DNA of 64,000 bases from Pseudomonadota bacterium (lineage in GTDB: Bacteria > Pseudomonadota > Alphaproteobacteria > Rhodobacterales > Rhodobacteraceae), in the NCBI GenBank assembly GCA_038533575.1, contig JBCAYL010000001.1, positions 896,226 through 960,225 on the forward strand. Direction: 5' to 3'. A program made the position numbers and the translations under genes. Shown here one piece after another: positions 10,489 through 20,098 of this stretch. The stretch's first letter is position 1. Each line of letters opens with the position of its first letter. The notes beneath the pieces are model-generated. The model searched no databases. It saw only the letters and a program-made list of their open reading frames with translations, and was not told the origin of the DNA.

Positions 10489-11714
10489 TCCGCCGGTTGC
10501 GCTGTGCGGGTCTTCAGCATGAGCCAGAAGAGCGCCCCGCCCGCCAGCGCGAGGAAGGGCACCATGGCGAAATTGACCGCGCTCCAGCCCACCACGGCGG
10601 AGCTGCCGGAGCAATTCATGAGCCCGCCCGAGGCGAGGGATGCCAGCGTCACGCAGCCAAAGACGATGGCGTCATTGGCGCCCTGAATGCGCCCGCGCTC
10701 CTGGGGAGCATGGGCGGCCGTGAGCATGCTCGTGGCGCCGATGAAGCCGAAATTCCACCCGACGCCGAGCAGGATGAGGGCGATGAAGAAGTTAGCGAGC
10801 TCCACCCCGGCGATGGCCACGACGCCCGCGAGCGCGAGCGTGGCGAGCCCGATGGCCACGATCCGCTCCGCACCGTAGCGCGCTATGAGATGGCCCGTGA
10901 AGAACGAGGGTAGAAACATTGCAATCACATGGCCGCTGACGACATCGGCGGCATTGCCGGCCGTGAAGCCGCAGGCCACGACCGCGAGCGGGGTCGAGGT
11001 CATGACGAGGTTCATCAGCGCGTAGGAGACCATGGCGCAGATGACGGCCACGGCGATCTGCGGGGTCTTGAGCATCTCCCACGTGGTGCGCCCGGCCTTT
11101 GTGTGCTGGCCTTTGGGCGGCTTTGGCAGATCGAGGAAGAGAAAGAGGACCATGCCGACGAGGTTGATGGCGCCTGCCGCGAGATAGGTGCCCATGAAGG
11201 GGATCGCGAAGATGTCGTTGGTGACCTTGGTAAGTTGCGGACCGATCAGTGCCGAAATGAGTCCGCCTGCCATGACATAGGAGATCGCCTTGGGGCGGAA
11301 TGCGTCGGAGGCGGTGTCGGCGGCCGCAAAGCGGTAAAAGCCCTGCGCCGACATGTACATGCCGGTGAAATAAGAGCCGACGAGGAGCATCCAGAAATCC
11401 GCCGTCGAAAGCGCGTAGGCCCCGATGATGGAGCCCACGAGCCCGCCCGCGCTGCCGGTCATGAAACCTGCCACGCGGCCCTGCGCCTGCATCAGCCGCG
11501 AAAGCCAGGGCGCCGTCGTCATGGAGCCGAACACGATGAGCGAGATGGGCAGCGTCGCAAGGCAGGGATTAGGCGCGAGCATCTGCCCGGCCAGCCCGCC
11601 TATGACGAAGATCATGGTGATCTGACTGCCCAGCATGGCCATGGCCGCGACGAGGATGACGACGTTGCGCAGGGCGCGCCGGTCGTCGGGCCTATCGTGC
11701 ATCTGGGAGGTCAT
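10485..11714 (-). CDS. MFS transporter
   Basis: A 409-residue integral inner-membrane protein with about 12 hydrophobic segments, starting with VVILVAAMAMLGSQITMIFVI and ending near FLALAGGALFWLML. A central charged loop (LPKPPKGQHTKAGRTTWEML) separates the two six-helix halves, as in the major facilitator superfamily. The ATG at the 5' end is preferred over an in-frame TTG 36 bases upstream, although no strong ribosome site is seen for either. It lies between cobB and an aminotransferase with tight spacing. The substrate is unknown; placement after cob genes may be only positional. Confidence 0.9.
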   Translation of the reverse strand: MTSQMHDRPDDRRALRNVVILVAAMAMLGSQITMIFVIGGLAGQMLAPNPCLATLPISLIVFGSMTTAPWLSRLMQAQGRVAGFMTGSAGGLVGSIIGAYALSTADFWMLLVGSYFTGMYMSAQGFYRFAAADTASDAFRPKAISYVMAGGLISALIGPQLTKVTNDIFAIPFMGTYLAAGAINLVGMVLFLFLDLPKPPKGQHTKAGRTTWEMLKTPQIAVAVICAMVSYALMNLVMTSTPLAVVACGFTAGNAADVVSGHVIAMFLPSFFTGHLIARYGAERIVAIGLATLALAGVVAIAGVELANFFIALILLGVGWNFGFIGATSMLTAAHAPQERGRIQGANDAIVFGCVTLASLASGGLMNCSGSSAVVGWSAVNFAMVPFLALAGGALFWLMLKTRTAQPAE

Positions 11715-11756
11715 GGAAGTAGCGTTACGCCGCCCGCGTGGGGGCCACAAGGGCGC

Positions 11757-13019
11757 TCAAGCGCGCGGGGCGATGAGATGCGCGTAGGAGCCCGAGACGC
11801 GCCCGTGGCGGAGACCCATGGGTGGGAGATCCTGCCCGTCGGCGTCCTGCGCGTCGAAGAGCGGCGGGCCCTCTTCCTTCAGCGTCGTCGAGTAGTGGAA
11901 TTCGTGCCCGCGCCAGCGTCCGCCGAAGGGGCCTCCGCGCGCCGTGAGGTCGCGGTAGCCGAGGTGGAGCGCGCGACGCTCGAAGCTTGTGACGAGGGGC
12001 AGGAGGCCTGCCATCTGGTGCGTGGTCCCGTCGGCGTCGACCAGGACTTCTCCGAGCGCCATGTAACCTCCGCATTCTCCATATATTTCAGTGTATTGAG
12101 CGGCGTTTCGCAGGCTTCGCATGAAGGTGTGCGCCGAGGCGAGGCGGCCCGCATGGAGCTCGGGGTATCCGCCCGGCAGAAGGACGAGGTCCGCCTCGGG
12201 GACAGCTTCATCGGCCAGCGGCGAGAACACCGAGATCGACGCGCCCGCCTCCTGCCAGGACTTCAAGAGATGCGGATAAGCAAATGAAAACGCCTGATCT
12301 TGGGCCACGGTGATCCGTTGGGCCGGTGGGTCGAGACGCGGGGCCTCTGGCGCAGGATCCGGCGCGTTGCCAAGAAGCGCTGCCGGATCCACGGCCCCCC
12401 GGAGCCAAGCGGCAGCAGCGTCCAGCGTTTGCCCGAGATCGGGGTGCTCTGCTGCCTGCACGAGGCCGAGGTGCCGGCTCGGCAACGACAGGCCCGCCGA
12501 CCGGGGCAAGGCGGCAAGGCTGTCGAGCGCATGACCCTCGAAGGCCGCGCGCAACAAGGCTTCATGCCGGGGCGAGCCCACATTGTTGAGGACGACGCCG
12601 TGAAAGCGGAGGCCGGGGCGATGATCGACGAGCCCGGCGACGAGGGCGGGCACCGTGTGTGCAGCGCGCGCGCAATCGACGACAAGGGTGATGGGCAGAT
12701 CAAAGCGGGCGGCGACATCGGCCGCCGATCCGACACCGCGCAGCCCTGCGCCGTCGAAAAGGCCCATGGCGCTCTCCACCACGAGGGGGCCCGGGCCCGC
12801 GAGGATGGCGCGCTGGAGCGACGCTTCCATGGCCCAGGGATCGAGGTTGAGGCAGGGCTGCCCGGTGGCGGCGGCATGAAACGCCGGGTCGATGTAATCG
12901 GGGCCGAGTTTCAGGCTCCGGGGCGCATGGCCGTCCTGCGCGAGGGCGCGGAGCAGGGCGAGAGTGACGGTGGTCTTGCCCGCGCCAGAGCTCGGCGCGG
13001 CGATCAGCGTGGCCTTCAT
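11757..13019 (-). CDS. cobB: Cobyrinate a,c-diamide synthase
   Basis: A 420-residue ATP- and glutamine-dependent amidotransferase that amidates the a and c side chains in corrin-ring synthesis (CobB/CbiA family; the substrate form depends on pathway). The N-terminal synthetase domain carries the P-loop-like APSSGAGKTT (residues 8-17), then KLGPDYIDPAFH and VVESAMGLFDG. The C-terminal triad glutaminase domain has LLPGGYPELHA and nucleophile Cys316 in YGECGGYMALGE. The start overlaps the cobA stop as ATGA, so cobA and cobB are coupled. Confidence 0.95.
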   Translation of the reverse strand: MKATLIAAPSSGAGKTTVTLALLRALAQDGHAPRSLKLGPDYIDPAFHAAATGQPCLNLDPWAMEASLQRAILAGPGPLVVESAMGLFDGAGLRGVGSAADVAARFDLPITLVVDCARAAHTVPALVAGLVDHRPGLRFHGVVLNNVGSPRHEALLRAAFEGHALDSLAALPRSAGLSLPSRHLGLVQAAEHPDLGQTLDAAAAWLRGAVDPAALLGNAPDPAPEAPRLDPPAQRITVAQDQAFSFAYPHLLKSWQEAGASISVFSPLADEAVPEADLVLLPGGYPELHAGRLASAHTFMRSLRNAAQYTEIYGECGGYMALGEVLVDADGTTHQMAGLLPLVTSFERRALHLGYRDLTARGGPFGGRWRGHEFHYSTTLKEEGPPLFDAQDADGQDLPPMGLRHGRVSGSYAHLIAPRA

Positions 13020-13870
13020 GCGCTCTCAGCGGGGCGCCCCCGGTGGAGCGGGTCGGTGTCGCGGGGCGCGATTCCCTGTGCCATGGCCTGCCAGTCGAGG
13101 GCCTGCCGCATGAGGACGCCTTTCCCGATGCAGATGATCGCCGGCGGCTCGAGCGCCGCGCGCGCGGCGTCTTCTACTGCGCGGGAAAGCGTCGTCTCAA
13201 GAACGCGCTGCTCCGCAGTGGTGGCAGTCGTCACGAGGGCCACCGGCTCATCGGCTACGCGTCCGGCGGCCAAGAGACGGGCGGTGATCTGGGGCAGGTG
13301 CTTCATGCCCATGTAGATCACGATCATCTGCGAGCCCTTCGCGATGGCGGTCCAGTCGAGCGAACTCGGCGCCGCGCCGGTCTGATCGTGGCCGGTGACA
13401 AAGGTGACTGACTGGTTCACGTCGCGATGGGTGACGGGCACACCGGCATAGGCCAGGCCGCCGATGCCCGCCGTGATGCCCGGAATGATGCGGATGGGGA
13501 TGCCATGTTGCACGAGGGTCTGGGCCTCCTCGCCGCCGCGCCCGAAGACGAAGGGATCGCCGCCCTTGAGCCGCAACACCCGTTTGCCCGCCCGGGCGAG
13601 CTCCACGAGATGGAGGGAGATATCGCGCTGCTTGGCCGAGGGTCGCCCGCCGCGCTTGCCGGCATATAGGCGCTCGGCCTGCGGGGCCCAGTCAAGGATG
13701 CCTTCGCCCACGAGCGCGTCGTAGACGATCACATCGGCCTGCCGCAGCGCGTTGAGCGCGTGAAGCGTGATCAGCCCCGGATCGCCCGGCCCCGCGCCGC
13801 AGAGCCACACCCAGCCGCGCGCGTGCACGGGCCAGTCGGAGCCGGGGAGGGAGGGCAGCTGATGCGTCAT
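13016..13870 (-). CDS. cobA: Uroporphyrinogen-III C-methyltransferase
   Basis: A 284-residue SAM-dependent methyltransferase that makes precorrin-2, the branch point to cobalamin and siroheme. The motifs are WLCGAGPGDPGLITLHALNAL, VVYDALV-like VIVYDALVGEGIL, RLKGGDPFVFGRGGEEA, PGITAGIGGLAYAGVPVTHR and TFVTGHD. No CysG-type dehydrogenase/chelatase domain is fused. The ATG chosen begins the conserved region; an upstream in-frame start would add 24 residues with no family likeness. It is divergent from cbiD across 98 bases. Confidence 0.94.
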   Translation of the reverse strand: MTHQLPSLPGSDWPVHARGWVWLCGAGPGDPGLITLHALNALRQADVIVYDALVGEGILDWAPQAERLYAGKRGGRPSAKQRDISLHLVELARAGKRVLRLKGGDPFVFGRGGEEAQTLVQHGIPIRIIPGITAGIGGLAYAGVPVTHRDVNQSVTFVTGHDQTGAAPSSLDWTAIAKGSQMIVIYMGMKHLPQITARLLAAGRVADEPVALVTTATTAEQRVLETTLSRAVEDAARAALEPPAIICIGKGVLMRQALDWQAMAQGIAPRDTDPLHRGRPAESA

Positions 13871-13968
13871 CGAGTTGGTGATACGCGCCTCTGCGCTGCA
13901 GCGATAGGGGACAAACGACGCGCCCTTGCCTGTTGACGTCACCGGGACACAGCAGGAATGTCCGCGCC

Positions 13969-15003
13969 ATGGGACGCAAGCCGGAAGGAGAGCTCCGCCG
14001 CGGATGGACGACGGGCGCCTGCGCCGCGGCGGCGGCCAAGGCGGCGTGCCATCTCCTTTGGGGCGCGGGCCCGGTGCGGGAGGTGAGGATCACCTTGCCG
14101 CGGGGCGAGACGCCCACCTTCGCGGTGGCCCACAGCGCGCGCGGCGCAGGCTGGGCCGAGGTGGGCATCACCAAGGATGCAGGTGACGACCCGGACGTCA
14201 CCCACGGCGCGCTCGTCATTTCTCGTGTCACTCCGGGCGGCGCGGGTCTGCGCTATGCCGCGGGCGACGGCGTGGGGCGGGTGACGAAGCCCGGTCTCCC
14301 CATCGCCGTGGGCGAGCCCTCGATCAACCCGGTCCCGCGCGAGATGATCGCGCAAGCGGTGGGCGAGGCCTGCGCGGCGCTGGGGCAGCCCGTGAACATG
14401 GAAGTGCGGATCAGCATCCCGGGCGGCGCCGAGCTTGCCCAGCGCACGTGGAACCCCCGGCTCGGCATCGAGGGTGGGCTCTCGATCCTCGGCACCACGG
14501 GCATCGTGCGCCCGTTTTCCTGCGCGGCATGGATCGCCTCCATCCATCGCGGCATCGACGTGGCCCGCGCCGACGGGCTGGCCCATGTCGCCGGCTGCAC
14601 CGGGGCCACCTCGGAGCGTGTTGTGCAGGCGCTCCACGGGCTGCCGGATCACGCCATGCTCGACATGGGCGATTTCGCCGGCGGGCTCCTCAAGTATCTC
14701 GCGCGGCACCCGGTGCCCCGGATCACCATCGGCGGCGGCATCGGCAAGATGACGAAGCTCGCGCAAGGCGCGGGAGATCTGCATTCCGCCCGGAGCCAGG
14801 TGGATTTCGACGCGCTCGCCACCCGCTTCGGGATGCCGGAGCTCAGTGGCGCCAACACCGCGCTGGAGGCCGTGGCTCTCGCCCCGGACATGGCCGCCTG
14901 GGTGGCCGAGACCGCGCGGGACATCGCGCAGGCCTACGTGCCTGGCGTGGCCGTGGACACGGTCGTCGTTGACCGGGCAGGCGCAATCCTGGCGCAGGCA
15001 TGA
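13969..15003 (+). CDS. cbiD: Precorrin-5 / cobalt-precorrin-5B C1-methyltransferase
   Basis: A 344-residue CbiD-family enzyme that methylates C-1 of the corrin ring. The N-terminal LRRGWTTGACAAAAAKAA motif and the GGTGIVRP-like LGTTGIVRPFSCAAW segment are family hallmarks, as is TIGGGIGKMTKLAQGAGDLHS. In organisms without CobF, CbiD takes that step, and the following gene, cobK, acts on its product. The ATG was chosen because it directly precedes the conserved region; an in-frame TTG lies 36 bases upstream. It is divergent from cobA. Confidence 0.92.
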   Translation: MGRKPEGELRRGWTTGACAAAAAKAACHLLWGAGPVREVRITLPRGETPTFAVAHSARGAGWAEVGITKDAGDDPDVTHGALVISRVTPGGAGLRYAAGDGVGRVTKPGLPIAVGEPSINPVPREMIAQAVGEACAALGQPVNMEVRISIPGGAELAQRTWNPRLGIEGGLSILGTTGIVRPFSCAAWIASIHRGIDVARADGLAHVAGCTGATSERVVQALHGLPDHAMLDMGDFAGGLLKYLARHPVPRITIGGGIGKMTKLAQGAGDLHSARSQVDFDALATRFGMPELSGANTALEAVALAPDMAAWVAETARDIAQAYVPGVAVDTVVVDRAGAILAQA

Positions 15004-15010
15004 GCGGGCG

Positions 15011-15742
15011 ATGAAGCTTCTTCTCCTCGCAGGCACGCGCGAGGCGCGGGACATAGCGAGCTGGCTTCACGGGGCCGCGGTGCCCGCCGTGGCCTCTTTC
15101 GCCGGGGTGACGCGGGCGCCGGAGCTGCCGCGGATCGAGACGCGCGTGGGCGGCTTCGGTGGGGAGGACGGCTTTCGCGCGTACCTGGAGGACGCGGGCA
15201 TCACCCATGTCCTCGACGCCACGCATCCCTTCGCCGCCGCGATCTCGGAGCGGACAGCGCGGGTCACGCGCGCCCTCGGGATCGCCTACCGCCAGCTTCT
15301 GAGGCCGCCATGGGCCGCAGGGGACGGTGACCGGTGGCACGAGATCGCCGCCGAAGAGGACGCCGCCGCGCTCATCCCGCCCGGCGCGCGCGTCTTTCTG
15401 GCCACGGGGCGCCAGACGCTCGATCGCTTCCACGGGCTCGCAAACTGTCACCTCATCTGTCGCCAGATCGATCCGCCGGAGCGCGCCTTTCCGTTCCCAA
15501 ACGGCGAGTTTCTCATCGGGCGGCCGCCCTTCAGTGTGGCCGATGAACGGGCGCTTTTCGAGGGGCTGGGGATCGACTGGCTCGTGGTGAAGAACGCCGG
15601 TGGCGCGTCTTCGGCCACGAAGCTCACGGCGGCGCGTGCGCTCAGTCTTCCCGTTGCCATGATCGCGCGACCGCCCCAGCCCCCGGGGCCGAAAGCCGCC
15701 AGCGCCGAGGAGGCCATCGCGTGGATCAAGAGCCAAGCATAG
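15011..15742 (+). CDS. cobK: Precorrin-6A reductase
   Basis: A 243-residue CobK/CbiJ-family reductase that uses NADPH to reduce the macrocycle of precorrin-6A (or its cobalt form) just after C-1 methylation. Family features are LLLLAGTREARDIASWL at the N-terminus, THVLDATHPFAAAISERTARVTRALGI, VFLATGRQTLDRF and LVVKNAGGASSATKLTAA. The ATG lies seven bases after the cbiD stop, and the pair forms a short plus-strand cobalamin operon. Its 3' end overlaps the next gene by 22 bases. Confidence 0.93.
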   Translation: MKLLLLAGTREARDIASWLHGAAVPAVASFAGVTRAPELPRIETRVGGFGGEDGFRAYLEDAGITHVLDATHPFAAAISERTARVTRALGIAYRQLLRPPWAAGDGDRWHEIAAEEDAAALIPPGARVFLATGRQTLDRFHGLANCHLICRQIDPPERAFPFPNGEFLIGRPPFSVADERALFEGLGIDWLVVKNAGGASSATKLTAARALSLPVAMIARPPQPPGPKAASAEEAIAWIKSQA

Positions 15743-16365
15743 GGCGCATCATCGTCTCGGACGCCTGCGTCGCCGAGGGTGCAGACTGGCTCGCCGCGCG
15801 GGATGCAGGGCTCGCGCGCGGCTATGCCGCTTGCGCGCCGCTGCCGCTCAGGTTGCGCGCGGAGGGTTTTGCGGAGCTTCTTTCGGCCATCGTTTCCCAG
15901 CAGGTGTCTGTCGCGTCGGCCAAGGCGATCTGGGGCAGGCTTGAGGCCGCTGGGCTCCACGACCGCGCGGCGATGGCCCGGGCCGATGACGTGGCCCTGC
16001 GCGCGGTGGGCCTCAGCCGACAGAAGATGCGCTATGCTCGCGCGCTGGCGCAGTCCGACGTGGATTTCGATGCGCTGAGGCGGATGCCGGACGACGCGGT
16101 GATCGACACCCTCACGCAGGTGACGGGCATCGGCGTCTGGACGGCGGAGATCTACGCCAAGTTTTCGCTCGGGCGCGCCGATGCCTTTGCCGCCGGGGAT
16201 CTGGCGCTTCAGGAGGGGGCCCGGATGCTCTACGCGCTGGAGGCCCGCCCCACGGAAAAGGAGCTCCGCGCCATGGCCGAGGCCTGGCGGCCCTGGCGGT
16301 CGGTTGCTGCGCGTATTCTCTGGGCCTACTACGCGCAGGAGAAACGCCGGGAGGGAATCGGATGA
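15721..16365 (+). CDS. DNA-3-methyladenine glycosylase II-like (AlkA family)
   Basis: A 214-residue HhH-GPD base-excision glycosylase that removes alkylated purines from DNA. The helix-hairpin-helix is visible as LTQVTGIGVWTAEIYAKF, followed by the catalytic Asp160 in DAFAAGDLALQ. The segment LLSAIVSQQVSVASAKAIWGRL is also characteristic. It lacks the extra N-terminal domain of E. coli AlkA. The start is a GTG inside the end of cobK, and no ATG exists before the conserved region. It overlaps the next gene as ATGA. Confidence 0.9.
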   Translation: MDQEPSIGRIIVSDACVAEGADWLAARDAGLARGYAACAPLPLRLRAEGFAELLSAIVSQQVSVASAKAIWGRLEAAGLHDRAAMARADDVALRAVGLSRQKMRYARALAQSDVDFDALRRMPDDAVIDTLTQVTGIGVWTAEIYAKFSLGRADAFAAGDLALQEGARMLYALEARPTEKELRAMAEAWRPWRSVAARILWAYYAQEKRREGIG

Positions 16366-17030
16366 CACGGGTGCTCGACGCCAAAACACGCGAGCCGCTC
16401 TCGGGAGAGCTCCGCTCGGCTGTGGTCTTTCTGCATGGTTACGGGGCCAATGCCGACGACCTGATCGGGCTCGCGGACCCGCTGGCAGAGCATTTGCCCG
16501 ACACGATGTTCGTGAGCCCCGATGCGCCCGAGGAAATCCCTATGATGCCCATGGGGCGGCAGTGGTTTCCGATCCCGTGGATCGATGGCTCTTCCGAGGA
16601 AGCCGCCGCCGACGGCCTGCGCGCGGCAGCCGCCGATCTGCAGGCCTTTCTCGACGCGCTCATGGTGGACCACGACCTCCTGCCGGAGCAGGTGGCGACC
16701 CTCGGATTTTCCCAGGGGTGCATGATGGCGCTCCACACCGCCCCGCGCCGCGAGGACCCGGTGGCGGCGGTCGTGGGGATCTCGGGGCGCCTGCTCGAGC
16801 CCGAGCTTCTCGTGGACGAGGTCGTCTCGCGCATGCCGATCCTGCTCATCCATGGCGATCAGGACGATGTCGTCCCGCCCCAGAGCCTGCCCATGGCCGC
16901 CGAGGGGCTTCAGAAGGCGGGGTTCACGGATGTCTACGCCCACATCATGAAGGGTACGGCCCATGGGATTGCGCCCGACGGGCTCTCCGTCGCGCTGGCC
17001 TTCCTTCGGGAGCGTCTGGGCTACGCCTGA
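16362..17030 (+). CDS. Alpha/beta-hydrolase, phospholipase/carboxylesterase family
   Basis: A 222-residue cytoplasmic serine hydrolase of the carboxylesterase/acyl-protein thioesterase-like family. The nucleophile is Ser117 in LGFSQGCMMAL. The oxyanion segment is VVFLHGYGANADDLIGLA, the acid is in HGDQDDVVPP, and the histidine is in KGTAHGI. Family length is about 220 residues, so it is complete. The start codon overlaps the upstream glycosylase stop by four bases, which implies coupling, though no functional link is obvious. The natural ester substrate cannot be told. Confidence 0.9.
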   Translation: MTRVLDAKTREPLSGELRSAVVFLHGYGANADDLIGLADPLAEHLPDTMFVSPDAPEEIPMMPMGRQWFPIPWIDGSSEEAAADGLRAAAADLQAFLDALMVDHDLLPEQVATLGFSQGCMMALHTAPRREDPVAAVVGISGRLLEPELLVDEVVSRMPILLIHGDQDDVVPPQSLPMAAEGLQKAGFTDVYAHIMKGTAHGIAPDGLSVALAFLRERLGYA

Positions 17031-17095
17031 GCGACCGTCACAAATGCGTTGCACTTCTGTCCTACGTGTTCGCGCGAATGGAGCTATATGCAGGG

Positions 17096-17123
17096 TTGCC
17101 AGTCGCCGCGCCCACTATATAGT
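17096..17123 (+). promoter_or_regulatory. Putative sigma-70-type promoter before the HNH gene
   Basis: A TTGCCA hexamer and a TATAGT hexamer are separated by 16 bases. The spacing and the -10 match are good, and the site lies in an unusually AT-rich patch of an otherwise GC-rich 200-base intergenic region. A start of transcription about seven bases downstream would leave a leader of about 100 bases before the nuclease start codon. Confidence 0.45.
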
Positions 17124-17206
17124 CCAAACCAGCTGAGGCGGTCCGCCCGTTCAGTTTAGGTCCGTCTCGGAGCCCGCGTGCAACGAGCAAGGAGGCTTTG
17201 GCCCCG

Positions 17207-17242
17207 ATGGACGTGACGATGGACTATAGCCATGGACGGTGA
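17207..17242 (+). CDS. Possible 11-codon upstream ORF overlapping the HNH gene
   Basis: A strong AAGGAGG ribosome site at 17189-17195 is placed for an ATG at 17207, not for the nuclease start at 17232. The 17207 ATG opens a frame MDVTMDYSHGR that stops inside the nuclease gene. An in-frame stop at 17214 blocks any upstream start for the nuclease itself. The tiny frame could therefore be a translated leader that couples translation into the nuclease. Nothing else supports it as a real peptide. Confidence 0.2.
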   Translation: MDVTMDYSHGR

Positions 17243-17816
17243 ATTCAGGACGAACTTCGTCCGCGCGCCGCAGTCCCTGAAGCAGCATCCGGCGCTGGTT
17301 CTGAATGCTGATTACCGTCCGCTTTCGTATTACCCGCTGTCGCTTTGGCCCTGGCAGGAGGCGATCAAGGCGGCGTGGCTCGACCGCGTCGATATCGTCG
17401 CGGAGTACGACGAATATGTCCGCTCCCCCTCCACGCGGATCCGCATCCCCTCCGTGGTGGTGCTCAAGGATTACGTGAAGCCGCAAAAGCGCGTGGCCTT
17501 CACCCGCTTCAATCTGTTCCTGCGCGACGAATTCAAATGCCAGTATTGCGGCTCCCGCGATGACCTGACCTTCGATCACGTGGTGCCGCGCGCGCGCGGC
17601 GGTGTGACGAGCTGGGAAAACGTCGTCGCCGCCTGCTCGAAGTGCAACCTGAAGAAGGGTTCTCGCAGCCTGAAGCAGGCGGGGATGTCCCTGCGCAAGC
17701 CGCCGCGGCAACCGGCCTCGGAGGAGCTGCGCAACATGGGCCGCAAGTTCCCGCCGGGCTACCTGCACGAAAGCTGGCTCGATTTCCTCTACTGGGACAG
17801 CGAGCTCGACGCCTAG
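17232..17816 (+). CDS. HNH endonuclease-domain protein
   Basis: A 194-residue protein with a C-terminal-half HNH nuclease fold. Zinc-binding pairs are seen in FKCQYCGSRDDLTFDHVV and ACSKCNLKKGSR, and the HNH core is in DHVVPRARGGVTSWENVVAA. The N-terminal half (HPALVLNADYRPLSYYPLSLW) is strongly conserved across alphaproteobacteria in my recollection. Such stand-alone HNH proteins are chromosomal and of unknown role; they are not restriction enzymes with a partner methylase, and none is adjacent here. No proper ribosome site serves this ATG. Confidence 0.88.
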   Translation: MDGEFRTNFVRAPQSLKQHPALVLNADYRPLSYYPLSLWPWQEAIKAAWLDRVDIVAEYDEYVRSPSTRIRIPSVVVLKDYVKPQKRVAFTRFNLFLRDEFKCQYCGSRDDLTFDHVVPRARGGVTSWENVVAACSKCNLKKGSRSLKQAGMSLRKPPRQPASEELRNMGRKFPPGYLHESWLDFLYWDSELDA

Positions 17817-17936
17817 GCGCGCGCCTGCGCAGATGGCCAGCAGGGGGCGGGATCGCCCCGCCCGGCCTTGAGGTCCTGCCGGGCGCTGATAGACATGGCT
17901 GGACAAAGGCGGGGCAGCGGGCCTATGCGCTAGGCC

Positions 17937-17948
17937 GTTATCGCTAAC
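17937..17948. promoter_or_regulatory. Candidate LacI/GntR-family operator before zwf
   Basis: The sequence GTTATCGCTAAC has inverted GTTA/TAAC ends around a CG-centred core, the general form of operators bound by LacI-family sugar regulators. It ends 30 bases before the zwf start codon, a suitable place for repression of the zwf-pgl-pgi operon. No regulator gene is adjacent, so the binding protein is unknown. This is a pattern match, not proof. Confidence 0.4.
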
Positions 17949-17978
17949 ACCGACCGCTAGACGACCAAGAGGTTTCCC

Positions 17979-19426
<1,448 letters not shown>

Positions 19427-19430
<4 letters not shown>

Positions 19431-20098
19431 GGTTCATCGAATACGCTGACCGCGAGCTCATGATGATGGACCTCGCCAACACGTTGGCGGGGGATCTCAA
19501 GAACTGCCTCCTCCAGCATCCCTGGGCGTCCTTCGTGGTGCCGGGCGGGACGACGCCGGGCCCGATCTTCGATGCGCTCTGTGCGTCCTCGCTCGATTGG
19601 GAGCGCGTGCACATCATGCTGAGCGACGAGCGCTGGGTGCCCGAAAGCTCCGAGCGCTCCAACACGCGCCTCATCCGCGCCCGCCTGCTACAGGATCGGG
19701 CGGCCGCCGCGCGCTTCATCCCGTTCTACACCGATGCCGAGACGCCGGAGGATGGTCTGCCCGCTCTCATGCCCGCGATCGCGGAAGAGCTGCCGATCTC
19801 CGTCCTGCTTCTGGGCATGGGGGCGGACATGCACACGGCCTCGATCTTTCCGGGCGCTGACAGGCTCGCCGAAGCACTGGCGCCGGACGCGCCGCTTCTC
19901 GTGCCCATGCGCGCGCCGGGCGCGCCGGAGCCGCGGGTGACCTTGCCCGCGCACGTGCTCGCGGGCGCCATGACGACCCATGTCGTCATCACCGGCGCGG
20001 AAAAGCGGGAAGCCCTCGAACGGGCGCAAAAGCTGCCACCGGCCGAGGCCCCCATCGCCACCGTCCTGAAATCCGCCAACATACATTGGGCTGAATGA
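19427..20098 (+). CDS. pgl: 6-phosphogluconolactonase
   Basis: A 223-residue DevB/Pgl-type lactonase that hydrolyses the zwf product to 6-phosphogluconate. The motifs are [41 protein letters not shown] and [22 protein letters not shown]. It starts with GTG inside the zwf stop (GTGA) and ends in an ATGA overlap with pgi, so the three genes are translationally coupled. Confidence 0.95.

Noticed and set aside
13871-13968. A cobalamin riboswitch between cobA and cbiD
   Set aside because: The intergenic region is under 100 bases and lacks the B12-box sequence and space for the aptamer.
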